Assembly: GCA_025201765.1 (NCBI GenBank)
Contig: MU623665.1
Coordinates: forward strand, 1-19,943
Length of the DNA stretch: 19,943 bases
DNA from: Daldinia sp. FL1419
Taxonomy: Eukaryota > Ascomycota > Sordariomycetes > Xylariales > Hypoxylaceae
Reading direction: 5' to 3'
In this document: positions 1 to 9,229 of the stretch, piece after piece
Layout of the letters: each line of letters begins with the position of its first letter
How positions within the stretch are numbered: the first letter of the stretch is position 1
Notes under the pieces: generated by a model
The model's database searches: none
Told to the model about the DNA's origin: nothing
Seen by the model: the letters and a program-made list of their open reading frames with translations, nothing else
Position numbers and translations under genes: made by a program

Positions 1-1270
1 TATTAATCATTTTTTTTAATTAATTTAATAATTTAAATAAATGAATAAATATAGTTTTTAAAAAAGAAAAAATTATTAAATGGGATTATATATTATTATA
101 TATTTTAAAAAAATTAATTATTATATTTTTGAATAGAGTTTAAGTTATTAATTTATAAATCCTTATTTTTTTATTTATTAATAGATTTTTTTTAATTATT
201 TTTATATATTTTTAATAATATTTTTATTAATAGGATATATTTAATTTTAAAATATTTTAAATTGTTAATATTAATTTTAATAATTATTAATTTATAATAT
301 TATAATATTATTTGTTTTATTGAAATATTAATTTAACATCTTTTAAAATATGGATTTATATTATTTTATAAAAGGGTTATTAATTAGTTTAATATAGGTA
401 AAAATAAAAAAAGGATTATAGAAAAGAATTAATCTTAATATATTTAAATATTTAAAATTGTAACCTTAATTGGTGTTTATTGATATTATATAATTTTATA
501 AAAAAAGAAAAAGTTGCTAGTGTAGGAATGTTGGTCATATGATTATAATGGTACAAATCCACTTTAATCTTATATTTAATTCCATATATTTTAATTTTCA
601 ACCAAAATATATTCTTTTTTTAAATATATCACTTTTTACTAAATTTATGAATACCTTTATTTTTACTATTGCATATAATGGTACCTTATCCATCCAACAA
701 TATATAAAAATATAAAATTTTAAGTTTAAAATCATATATTAGAATATGAAATCCTAAAGTTATTATATTTATTATTAAATTTATTTCCTTTTTTTCAAAT
801 ATTTAATTAATTTATAATTAATTAATATTAAATATTAATTAATATTAAATAAATAAAATATTATTATATATAATAATAAAAATAAGGATATATAAATATA
901 TTTAATTAAAAATAATTATAAAAAAATAAGTATATATTTTAATTATAATTAAAATATATGGTTTATATATAGGATTAAAGAGGGTCTTGTACCACCACTA
1001 AAGTTACATGATTAATATTTTTACAAATAATAATAATATTTTAAAAAAGTATTAAAAAATAAAATAAAATATTATATTAAATGAATATTAATATAATTTT
1101 TATATATAAAATTTTCAATATTAAATATTAAAGATTATAATGTTATTTAATAGGGAGTGTACCACCTTTTTTGACGCTATTTTGCGTGCTTACGTTCCAC
1201 AATATTATAATATAATATTACTTTACCCATTACAAATATTAATTAAATAATTAATTAATAATAACAATTA
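1..1270. other. AT-rich, RIP-like decayed intergenic DNA
   Basis: The stretch is almost entirely A and T with very few CpG sites, and no reading frame longer than a few dozen codons is plausible. It holds one recognisable repeat fragment (521-590, listed separately). Two short less-mutated patches (about 970-1010 and 1150-1200) share a GTACCACC motif. I see no gene in it. The AT-rich state ends sharply near 1278, where the HAT2 island begins. Confidence 0.7.
521..590 (+). repeat. LTR-like fragment, mutated relative of the R1 start
   Basis: It begins TGTAGGAATGTTGGTCAT and matches the start of module R1 at 4764 for about 55 bases (shared ATTGGTCAT/GTTGGTCAT core and CCACTTTAAT). Differences are mainly transitions: the GGTCATGTGACC palindrome of R1 is here GGTCATATGATT. 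A TG start followed by this motif is compatible with the end of an LTR, but no matching CA end or PBS was found, so the class is uncertain. Downstream similarity fades quickly. Confidence 0.5.
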
Positions 1271-1277
1271 TTATTAA

Positions 1278-1433
1278 TGGGCTCCAGTTTGCTAATGGTC
1301 TAACAGGTCACATAATATATGTGCGCCTGCTCTTCCTCATCTATAGGCCTTTGTCAATCATAAATCGCTCATATTCTGAGCAATAATTCTCATGCCTTAA
1401 ACATCTTAAATCATTCCATTGCCCTTATTTCAT
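1278..1433 (-). other. Probable 3' UTR and downstream edge of the HAT2 gene island
   Basis: The base composition stays balanced from the HAT2 stop codon to about 1278 and then drops abruptly into AT-rich decayed DNA. I therefore read this stretch as 3' UTR and terminator region of HAT2. I found no clear AATAAA signal on the minus strand, so the polyadenylation point cannot be placed. No second gene is visible here. Confidence 0.45.
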
Positions 1434-3060
1434 TTACCTCCCAAGTTCATCGAGTGGGAGATCAGCCTCATCTTTTCCAACAATGGAATCAGCTACTTTC
1501 CAGATTTGGAGCATGTTATCCTCGGCAGCGCTGGCTACAAGCCAAGGATCGTTTAAGTTCCAACTAAAATCAGCAAGATGGTTAGTGTGACCACCGTGCA
1601 TGAATAGACTATAGAACATTAGCAAACGTCTTCTTATGTAGCATCTCGAAGGAGAAAAAATCCCTAAAAAAGCTTACAGTTCAGGGGGCCCATCCTCTTG
1701 ATCATCCGGTTGCTGTTCTTCGCCGACTCTGCTTAGATCCCAGAAGATGATTCGCCGGTCGTAACTAGCACTACCCAGGATGCCCGCTTCGTGAGGATGC
1801 CAAGAAAGAGATGTTACTGCGTCTTGGTGGCCTTCTAGAGTGTGAACCTTTTCCTTTACATTTCGAAGGTCCCAGATACCAATGGTCTTATCAGCCGATG
1901 CGGTCGCTACAAGAACCTCTGTCGATGGATTGAACGCCAATGAGTTGATGGCATCACTATGCCCATCCTTAGCAACCAAAGACGACTGGGTGTTGGACGG
2001 TTGTCGTACATCCATAATTTGCAGTGTCAAATCGTCGGATACACTGCCGATAAAGTTTCTGGAGATAGGATGGTACTGAACATCGTTGACGATATTAGTG
2101 TGATGAGTAAATCGGCGAGATGGACCAAGTGTAGTGTTGCCAGTTTGCAATGACTTGAGATCCCTATTGCATTATTAGCATAATATTAATAAGTGTTAGC
2201 GATAACCGTGAAGTAGCATACCAAAGGCAGACAGTCTGGTCCTCGCTCCCTGACGACAATGCGCCTTCAATATGGGGGTTCCAGTTAAGACCAAACCCTT
2301 CTTGCTTATGACCTTCAAGGCTAATTTGAGGGTTGACCTTGCCGTTTGGCTCGAAGCTATGCTTGGTTCTATCGAAGATAAGAATTCTACCATCGACAGC
2401 TAGTGTCGCGATCAAATCGGGATTCTGAGGACAGTATCGAGCCTTGTTAACCTCGCCAGGGTGATCGATTTTTTGAACAATGCTCCATTTCATAGAGGTA
2501 ATAGCATCAGTCGATGGGGGCTTTCCGTAACCGCCAATTTCACCCCGCTCATCATCATACTCGTTTGAATTAGGGCGGACCGACTTAGGTATCTCAACTT
2601 GGGCAATCTGAAGGTGATTCGGCTTGCCTTCGGAGGTATGCGTTCCAATTAGAACTCGATGAATACGGCAGTTCTTTCCCTCGGGCTCCTTAACATCGGG
2701 AAACCATTGAACTGTGAGGGTAGGCCAGGTTAAGGCAGTACTAGAGCTTCGTTAGAAGAATAATAGCCAACTAATGCCATGTAGAATTATCATTTGAACG
2801 CATACCTAAGGATCATATCATAGAGAAAAGGTGAATTCTTTTTCCACGTCTTGTACTCTAAGAACTGTAAGAGAGGTACTAGTGATTATCAGTAGCGATA
2901 TTAACATACCTTCATTGATAAGTCTTTGCTCTTCGTCTTCATCGTAGTTCTGGGCCATGTCCACTTCGATCATGTTAGTAGATGCAAGAAGGGCAAGAGA
3001 ACGCAATAAGACAAGAAAATACTAACAATCGACATCCTCAACAACAGGGCCTGGAGCCAT
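1434..3060 (-). CDS. HAT2: Hat2/RbAp48/Msi1-family WD40 histone chaperone, six exons, 439 aa
   Basis: Exons read on the minus strand: 3060-3027, 2963-2910, 2857-2806, 2740-2222, 2163-1678 and 1608-1434 (stop TAA). They sum to 1320 nt, i.e. 439 residues, close to the usual length of this family. Introns are 63, 52, 65, 58 and 69 nt, all GT..AG, most with CTAAC/GCTAAT branch sites. I set each junction by keeping the frame and restoring family motifs. The N-terminus is acidic. Residues 28-56 match the H4-binding segment of the family (EEYKTWKKNSPFLYDMIL, then ALTWPTLT). A WD40 propeller follows: CLWDLK (W220), LQIMDVR with Met270 in place of Trp, IGIWDLR (W317), FWDLS (W361) and LQIWKV (W418). 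Residues 367-388 are the acidic insert ending DGPPELLF, also typical. Known role: binds histones H3-H4 in the type B histone acetyltransferase complex with Hat1. Relatives also serve CAF-1, PRC2 and deacetylase complexes, so the exact paralogue (HAT2 or CAC3/MSI1 type) is inferred. Acts in nucleus and cytoplasm. Confidence 0.9.
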
Positions 3061-3240
3061 ATCGAATCAACTTTTTCTCGTTGAATTAATTAGTGCCGTT
3101 AAATGTTGCAATTTCGGCGTTACGATATTTGGGTGGTGAGCTTAAGGAATATCTGCTAAGGTGATAGCTAGGGAAGGAATTTCGCGACAGGACGCGATGC
3201 GCGTAAAGTATGGACCTCAGATGTATGGATCTAGTAAAGG
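3061..3240 (-). promoter_or_regulatory. HAT2: Probable HAT2 promoter and 5' UTR
   Basis: This is the only normal-composition DNA upstream of the HAT2 start codon, and it ends at the terminal inverted repeat of a transposon at 3241. It has a CpG-dense cluster at 3182-3204 with two overlapping GCG-rich motifs (GACGCGA and GCGCGT). These resemble, but do not equal, the ACGCGT box bound by the MBF G1/S regulator of fungi. A cell-cycle role is only a guess. No convincing TATA box stands out. The context at the ATG (GAT before ATG) has a purine at -3. Confidence 0.5.
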
Positions 3241-4032
3241 TACCATAGTGGCAGTGGGGGGGTTGTTACAACCATAATAAATTGAAATATCGTTTTATAT
3301 TTAAATAGTATTCCTTAATAAATATTTAAATATAATTATTACAACGGTTTTGAATTTTACAATAATTTTGAATTTTATAATAATTGTATATTTTTTATTT
3401 TAAAGCTTTAATTGGTTCAAAAAGCGGGGCAAATCTATTTTAAAATTCGAAAAATTTAAGGTTTTTTTTTTTTTGATTTTTTGATTGATTTGAATCTATG
3501 ACCTTAAAGTTTTAAGTTTTTTTACAAATTTTACGAATTACAAATTACGAATTACGAATTATAATTTACATCATTTATAATTGAGCTATTTTACGTTACA
3601 ATTTATTGAAAATTTAATTAATTTTGATTATTATATATTTCAAATTCAAAAATATTTAAAAATATTAAATTTTATATTTAATTAAATTAAATAAAAATTA
3701 AATAAAATTAAATAAAATTAAATAAAATAATATTAATAATATTATTATTTTTTTTAAAAAAATTATTAAATTATTAAAATTTTTATATATTTTAAAAATA
3801 AAATTATAATATTTTATTAAAATTATTTCAAAAATTTTAACAGTTTTATATAATAAAATGGTTTTTAGTATTTATAATAATCAATTTTAATCCTAAAAAT
3901 TTAATTTAGAACTGGCCCCATTATTCTACAATTTCAACCAATCAAATGCTCCAGATCCCCAAAACGTTCCATCAAATATAACGGTTTTAATTTAATAATA
4001 ATTGTTGAAAATATCCCTTTGCCACTATGGTA
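3241..4032. mobile_element. 788-bp non-autonomous TIR element with TA target duplication (Tc1/mariner-type MITE)
   Basis: The ends are perfect inverted copies: CCATAGTGGCA at 3243-3253 and TGCCACTATGG at 4020-4030, each flanked by TA (3241-3242 and 4031-4032). Beyond the first 11 bases the arms stay imperfectly complementary: shared GGG runs, TTTCAAC or TTACAAC, AAATT.AAA and CGTT.TATATTT. Similarity resumes deeper (about 3405-3455 against 3895-3945) around ATTGGTT and GGGGC. There is no transposase frame inside, so the element is non-autonomous. TA duplication points to the Tc1/mariner superfamily by established rule; the family assignment is inferred. It lies about 180 bp upstream of the HAT2 start codon. 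Confidence 0.75.
3531..3558 (+). repeat. 7-bp tandem repeat (TTACGAA) inside the TIR element
   Basis: There are four tandem 7-mers: TTACGAA, TTACAAA, TTACGAA, TTACGAA. A decayed further copy follows (TTATAAT). A 13-nt T run lies about 60 bases upstream (3462-3474). This is internal filler of the transposon with no coding role visible. Confidence 0.7.
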
Positions 4033-4042
4033 CTTATTAGCT

Positions 4043-4466
4043 ATAACGTACCCCACAAGTCAACCGATCAGCGAAAATACATACAAAATACGTCTGTGCG
4101 TAAACGTGCGTTCTATTCAAAAAAAATCGTATCAAAATCCAGTTTGAAGATTTGAATATCTCTTTTAAAAGTAATAATTACAGTATTTTTTCTAAATTTT
4201 GTACGATTTTTTTCAATTTATTAAAAATAAAAAACTGAAAAGTGGGTCTAAAACAGTTGATATTTTAACCAACTTCTTCTATACCTCTGGGAGAAATTTT
4301 TCAATTTTTTTATAATATCAGATTTATATAATATAAAACATATCAAAATTTGAAAAAATAAGATTAAGAATTCGTAAAGTTACGATTTTTAAATTTCTTT
4401 GATTTTTGGTTATATTTCGGCTGATCGGTTGACTTGTTTGATCGGTTGACTTGTGCGGCACGTTAT
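4043..4466. mobile_element. 424-bp foldback/MITE-like element with ATAACGTRCC inverted ends
   Basis: The left end starts ATAACGTACCCCACAAG at 4043. The right end, read in reverse complement from 4466, starts ATAACGTGCCGCACAAG. Both continue into TCAACCGATCA. The arms then share GC.GAAATA. The right arm carries the 16-base word TGATCGGTTGACTTGT twice (4422-4437 and 4439-4454), while the left arm has its complement once (4055-4070). No coding frame is visible. The target duplication cannot be fixed. The element starts only 10 bp after the previous TIR element ends. CpG sites at its ends survive, so it appears less mutated than the arrays downstream. Confidence 0.65.
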
Positions 4467-4763
4467 GTATAAAGGTCCGGGTCAAAAGCCTTGCATATAC
4501 CCAAACCCCTACAACAATATAAATAAAATATTATATATTATGCTATTTTTTTTTAAATGAAGGGTATGAAATATAATTATAATAATTAAAAGTACTTTAT
4601 ATAAATTATAGTAATAATAATTCTATAAATATTAAATTAAATTTTATAGAATAGTTTTAAGAAAATTATATTATATTATTATTAATTTTATTATTAATCC
4701 TTTTAATATTAAATTTTATTTATATATATTTTTTTTAAATTTATAATAATATTTATTATATAT
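4467..4763. other. AT-rich spacer, no gene seen
   Basis: A short balanced patch (4467-4515) follows the foldback element, and then A/T-dominated sequence runs to the start of R1. No frame, tRNA or recognisable repeat is visible. Confidence 0.6.
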
Positions 4764-5150
4764 TGTGGGAATATTGGTCATGTGACCATAGTGGGATAGA
4801 TCCACTTTAATCCTGTATATCTATATCTTTCTTATTTCATTAGTTGCACCACAAATCTAATTGATCAATTAATTTTTAAAGAAATTAACAAAAAAATCCC
4901 ATAATTTTAAACATTAAATCCTATTGTACAAACACTTCCAATCATAATTAGATATAAATTGATTTAAAAAATTGTAAATTAAATTAATTTTTAAATAATA
5001 TTAATTATTAATATTTTTAAGTAATTTTTGAATTAATATAATAAATTAAAATGATTTTAAATTTTGATGTACCTTATATGCGCGCCTATGACTTCCTTGT
5101 GGTATATAATTTTTCAATTAAATAATAATTTATATTAATAAAATTCCCTT
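4764..5150 (+). repeat. Repeat module R1, left copy (LTR-like start)
   Basis: It starts TGTGGGAATATTGGTCATG and contains a perfect 12-bp palindrome GGTCATGTGACC at 4776-4787. From 4819 onward it aligns with 15184-15505. Shared anchors are CTATATCTTTCTTATTTCATTA, CTAATTGA.CAAT, TAAAGAAAT, AAATGATTT and the GC-rich word around GCGCG.CTA. The right copy lacks the first 55 bases. It leads directly into a 17-bp minisatellite and the unit-A array, and the right copy is followed by the same kind of array. An LTR or the 5' end of a longer element is possible. I cannot assign a known family. Confidence 0.65.
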
Positions 5151-5180
5151 ATAAATCATTTAATTAAGATATTAAATAGG

Positions 5181-5275
5181 AATTTTAATTAAATTGGAAC
5201 TTTAATTAAACTAAAATTTTAATTAAATTAAAATTTTAATTGAATTAGAATTTTAATTTAATAAAAATTTTAATA
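5181..5275 (+). repeat. 17-bp minisatellite, about 5.6 copies
   Basis: Copies start at 5181, 5198, 5215, 5232, 5249 and 5266 (partial). The pattern is AATTTTAATTAAATTAA with transition-type variants (AACTTTAATTAAACTAA in the second copy). The same 17-bp pattern recurs at 5918-6019 and, less mutated, near 15007-15057. It belongs to the unit-A array family. Confidence 0.85.
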
Positions 5276-5279
5276 GTTA

Positions 5280-7480
5280 AATATAAAGTAATTATATTTT
5301 AAAAAAATAAAATATTAAAATAATTAAATAAAAGGTTAATAGAAGTAATTGTTAATAATGGTAATTAATATTTAAAAAATAAAATAAATAATATATTTAA
5401 TAAAAAATAAAATTTATAAACTATTATAATAAGTTATATGAAAGGTGATATTAAAAGAACTTGAATTGATTAAATAGGAATAAATTTTTAAGGATTTAGA
5501 TATTTAATAAGAACTTTAATAACTCTTGTAGAATATACCTTATATTTTAATTATTCTATAATAGGTTAAAGGTTATATGAAAATAGAAGATGTAAGGTAA
5601 TTATATCCTAAAATGGGTATTGAGGTGATTGGGTAGGATAACTATTAGAGGTAATTATTTGCCAATAGTAGTGTGTTATAGGAGGTTATATTGAAAAGAA
5701 GATTAAAATTGTATATTATTATATAAAAGTTTTATAAAAATAATTCTTAAAGTATTATAATAAGTTTGAACTAATTAGACAAGAAAGACAACCCTTGAGG
5801 CCTATTTATATCCAAAAGAGCTGTGAAGACCTTGGAAGGTTTGATTTTATGGAAACTAATAGGGTCTTTTAGGGTAACTTTAGTTATATAATTATGTTAC
5901 TTTAATTTAATATATTGAATAGGAGTTTGAATTAAATAGGTGTTTTAATTGATTAAGTGTTTTAATTGAATAGATACTTTAATTTAATAAATGTTTTAAT
6001 TTAATAAGAACTTTAAGAGCTAAATATAAAATAATTATATCTTAAAGAAGGTAGGTATTAAAGTAATTAAATAAAAGGTTAATAGAGGTAATTGTTGGTA
6101 ATGGTAGCTGGTATTTAAGAAAGAGAATTAATAATATATTTAATAAGAAAAGAAAATTATAAACAATTATAAAAAATCATATAAAAGGTGATATTTAAAG
6201 AGTTTAATTTAATTAAATAAGATTTAATTTTTGAAGGCTTATATATTAAATAGTAATTTTAGGTAATAGTTCCTGAAGGATATGCCACATATTTTAATTA
6301 TTCTATAATTAATTATATTATAAAGAAGATAAATATTAACATAATCAAATAAAATACTAATTAATAGAGGTAATTAATGGTGTTTAAGAGATAAAATAAA
6401 TAATATATTTAATAAAAAAAAGAAATTATAAATTATTATAAAAAGTTATATAAGAAATGATACTTAAAAAGCTTAACTTAATTAAATAAAAATAAATATT
6501 TAGGGACTTATATATTAAATAAAAACTTCAATTTAGAGTTAATATTATTAAATAAGAACTCTAATAAATCTTACAAAAAAAGTAATTATATATTAAAGAA
6601 GGTATTAAAGTAATTAAATAAATAAAAATTAATTAATAGAGGTGATTGTTAATGTTTAAGATATTGAATGAATAATAAGTATATTTAATAAAAAAGAGAA
6701 ATCATAAACTATTATAAAAAACTATAAGAAAAATTAATGAATTTAAAGAGTTTAACCTAATTAGATAAAAATTAGCTTTTAAGAGCTTATATATTGAATA
6801 TAAGTTTTAATTTAGGATTAATATTATTAAACAAAAGCTCCAATAAATTTTGCAAAATAGGTGATTATATCGTAAAAAAAGTATTAAAATAATTAAATAC
6901 AAAAGCTAATAAAAATAATTACTAATAATAATAATATGCTCTTAAAGAAATTATATTTAAAAAAAGGTAAAAAAGTTGTATATTAATATATAAAACTCTA
7001 TAAAAGTGATTTAAAAAAAAACTATAATAAACTTAAACTAATTAAATAAGAAAATAACTCCTAAAGGCCTCTTTATATTCTAAAAAGCCTATAAAGACCT
7101 TAAAAAAGTTGGTTCCATAGAAGAAATAGGGTTTTGTAAAATATCTTCAATTATATCTATATAAAAATAAAAGATATAAAATAACTATATCTTAAGGATA
7201 GTATTAAAATAATTGGGTAGAATAATTATTAAAAATAATTATTTACCAATAATAATACATTATAAAAAATTATATTAAAAAAAGAATTAAAATTATATAT
7301 TATTATATAAAGGCTCCATAAAGGTGACTCTTAAAGGATTATAATGAACTTAAGTTAATTAGATAAGAAGGATAATTTTCGAAGTTTATTTATGTTTAAT
7401 AAAGTTATGGAGACCTTAAAAGATTTAATTTTATGGAGGTTAATAAATTTTTCAAAATAATTTTAATTATATAATTGGGA
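5280..7480 (+). repeat. Left unit-A array: seven degenerate direct repeats of about 270-440 bp
   Basis: A recurring word set marks each unit in this order: GTAATTATATC, then TATTAAA.TAATTAAATA, then TTAATAGAGGTAATT, then AATATATTTAATAA, then ACTATTATAAAAAGTTATAT, then TTAATT.AATTAAATAAGAATTAA, then GGC(C/T)TATATATT. The TTAATAGAGGTAATT landmark falls near 5333, 5642, 6078, 6359, 6633, 6905 and 7225. Some units carry an extra block with GAGGCCTATTTATATCC and GGAAACTAATAGGGT (about 5770-5880, 7040-7130 and 7350-7450). All are full of stop codons. I could not match the unit to a known transposon class. It lies immediately upstream of a LINE, as does the right array. Confidence 0.7.
5918..6019 (+). 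repeat. 17-bp minisatellite, six copies, inside the left array
   Basis: Six consecutive 17-mers start at 5918, 5935, 5952, 5969, 5986 and 6003. Examples are AATAGGTGTTTTAATTG and AATAAGAACTTTAAGAG. Phase is kept without gaps. The pattern is the same as at 5181, so copy-number change of this 17-mer explains part of the unit-length variation in the array. Confidence 0.85.
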
Positions 7481-7503
7481 AATTTTTCGGTTTTTTGATT
7501 ATC

Positions 7504-7526
7504 TTTTTACGAAACCTTCGTAAAAA
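7504..7526. repeat. Perfect 10-bp hairpin (TTTTTACGAA / TTCGTAAAAA)
   Basis: Arms 7504-7513 and 7517-7526 are exact reverse complements around the loop ACC. The site lies between the end of the unit-A array and the LINE and keeps two CpG sites in otherwise CpG-poor DNA. It could be part of a boundary or simply a small remnant. No function is claimed. Confidence 0.6.
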
Positions 7527-7739
7527 ACCATATAATTTAATTTATTAAAAATCTAATATTATAATAAATGATAGAAAGACATTATATCATATATGTAATG
7601 GTAGTGCTGTTAAGAAGAAATAAAAGGGGTAATGTATGGATGGTAAATGGTTAAATTTGTAACCTAAATGAGCCTGCCTTGAAAACCATTACTATAAAAA
7701 AAAGAAAAAATAAAATAAAAATAAAAATTAAATTTAATA

Positions 7740-9060
7740 AAATAAATATAATTATAATATTAATTAATAAATTAATAAAAATGATTAAATTTGAAATTAA
7801 TAATCTAGTGAAAGAAGTAAAAGTAAAAATTGAAAAGATAATAAATATATAAAAAATATATATTAATATTATAATATTTATAAAATAAAAATAATAATAA
7901 AATAATATTTTTAAATTAAATAAAATAAAGGAATTAATTAAAAAAATAATAAATAAAAAATTAAAATTAATAAATAATATTAAAAAATTATAAGAACAAT
8001 TTTGGGCTATAATTGTTAAAGGTATAACTAAATTTTAAATCCCTACCATTGTAGTATTGGCCTGTTTCTAACGCGAAATTACAGTTAAAATAACGGTAAA
8101 ATCATAAGAAATATTAAAGAGAAACCTTAAAAAAATTATATAAGCTATTAATAATGTAATTGGTAAGGATGAGGTTATAATAACATATCAACTCTATAAT
8201 AATAATGTTACAATAATATTCCAATTTAAAACCGAATAATATAAGAAGAATTAGGATTAAATTAAAAAAATATTTAATTAAAAAATAATTAGAATAAATA
8301 AGGTCTTCATAATAATAACCAAAAAATTTAAAAATAATCAACTTAAAAGATACCTATACCAATTTATAAGGTTTAATAAAGATCTTTTTAAAAAAAAATA
8401 AAATTAAAATCCTTAAAATTAACCCCATATTTAAAAAATATTTAAAAACCAAATTTATTACTTTAATTATAAAGGTTAGTGGATTAGATATAGCTTATTA
8501 ACTTTACACTAATGGATTATTATAAAAAACTAAATTTCATCCTTATAAATCATTTATAAAAAACATAAAAATAATATAATATTTTAAATACTACCACTTT
8601 AAACACATTATAAAATATTATAAAAAACAATTTAAATACAGCAAATATATAAACCTTACCCATAAAAAGGGTAATTCAACATACAAAACACCAAAAAAAT
8701 ATTAAAATTGTAATAGGATATATAAAACATAAAACCTAAAATACCTAAAAATAATTAAATAAAAAAATGCAACAAAAAAAGTATATACATACAAACCAAA
8801 ATAATTTAAAGAAAAGAATAACATCAATTACATTCTTAACATATATAACACCACATACAATAACTTCACACTAATAATTCTAAAGAAAATAAAAAACTAC
8901 ACCTCTAATAAAGAAAAAATATAAAGTTTCCAAAACAAAAATATTTTAGATTTTTTTAAAATAACCACCGTAATAAATAATGCTTCTAAACTGGAAATAA
9001 AGATAAAAAATAGATCTTATACAAAAATTTACTTAAGAGTAAAATTTAATAATAACATTT
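7740..9060 (+). pseudogene. LINE ORF1 (gag-like, CCHC zinc knuckles), left copy, broken
   Basis: The first part (about 7770-8000) is Lys/Glu/Ile-rich and heptad-like (for example NLVKEVKVKIEKI), as in the coiled coil of LINE ORF1 proteins. A conserved middle part (8460-8580) reads VSGLDIAY then GLL. The knuckle region at 8583-8610 reads FKYYHFKHIIKYY. In the right copy the equivalent keeps Cys (FKCYYFRH), showing that the left Cys codons became Tyr by G-to-A. A second knuckle follows (KYINLTHKKGN). The protein would bind the element RNA. Many stops; the upstream and knuckle halves lie in different frames, with the shift near the A-run at 8385-8400. Not translatable today. Confidence 0.7.
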
Positions 9061-9229
9061 TTTTAATTTAAAACTTTCTCTATTAAGAAGATCCCACTAT
9101 AATAACAATTTCTAATTAAAATTACCTTAAAAAAAACAATAAATTCCCTAAAAATATTACATAAATTACACATAAAATTATATAATTACTATAATATATT
9201 AAAATATAAGAAAAAATTATTAAATTATA

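Noticed and set aside
1882..2153. Plus-strand open frames of 64-65 codons opposite HAT2
   Set aside because: They are antisense shadows of HAT2 exon 5, whose protein motifs and splice sites are clear on the minus strand.
2196..2393. Minus-strand 65-codon frame overlapping HAT2 exon 4
   Set aside because: It is an alternative frame of the same exon. The WD40-coding frame is the one that joins across introns.
2818..3006. A separate 62-aa minus-strand protein upstream of the main HAT2 exons
   Set aside because: It reads through exon 2 and introns 1 and 2 of HAT2. Splicing restores the conserved N-terminus.
5280..7480. CRISPR-like or centromeric satellite array
   Set aside because: The units are hundreds of bases long, degenerate and lack constant short repeats with unique spacers, so it is not CRISPR. 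A centromere cannot be argued from sequence alone.
8114..8341. 75-aa minus-strand hydrophobic open frame
   Set aside because: It lies antisense to LINE ORF1 in AT-rich DNA. Its Phe/Leu/Ile/Tyr/Asn composition is what A/T-only sequence gives by chance.
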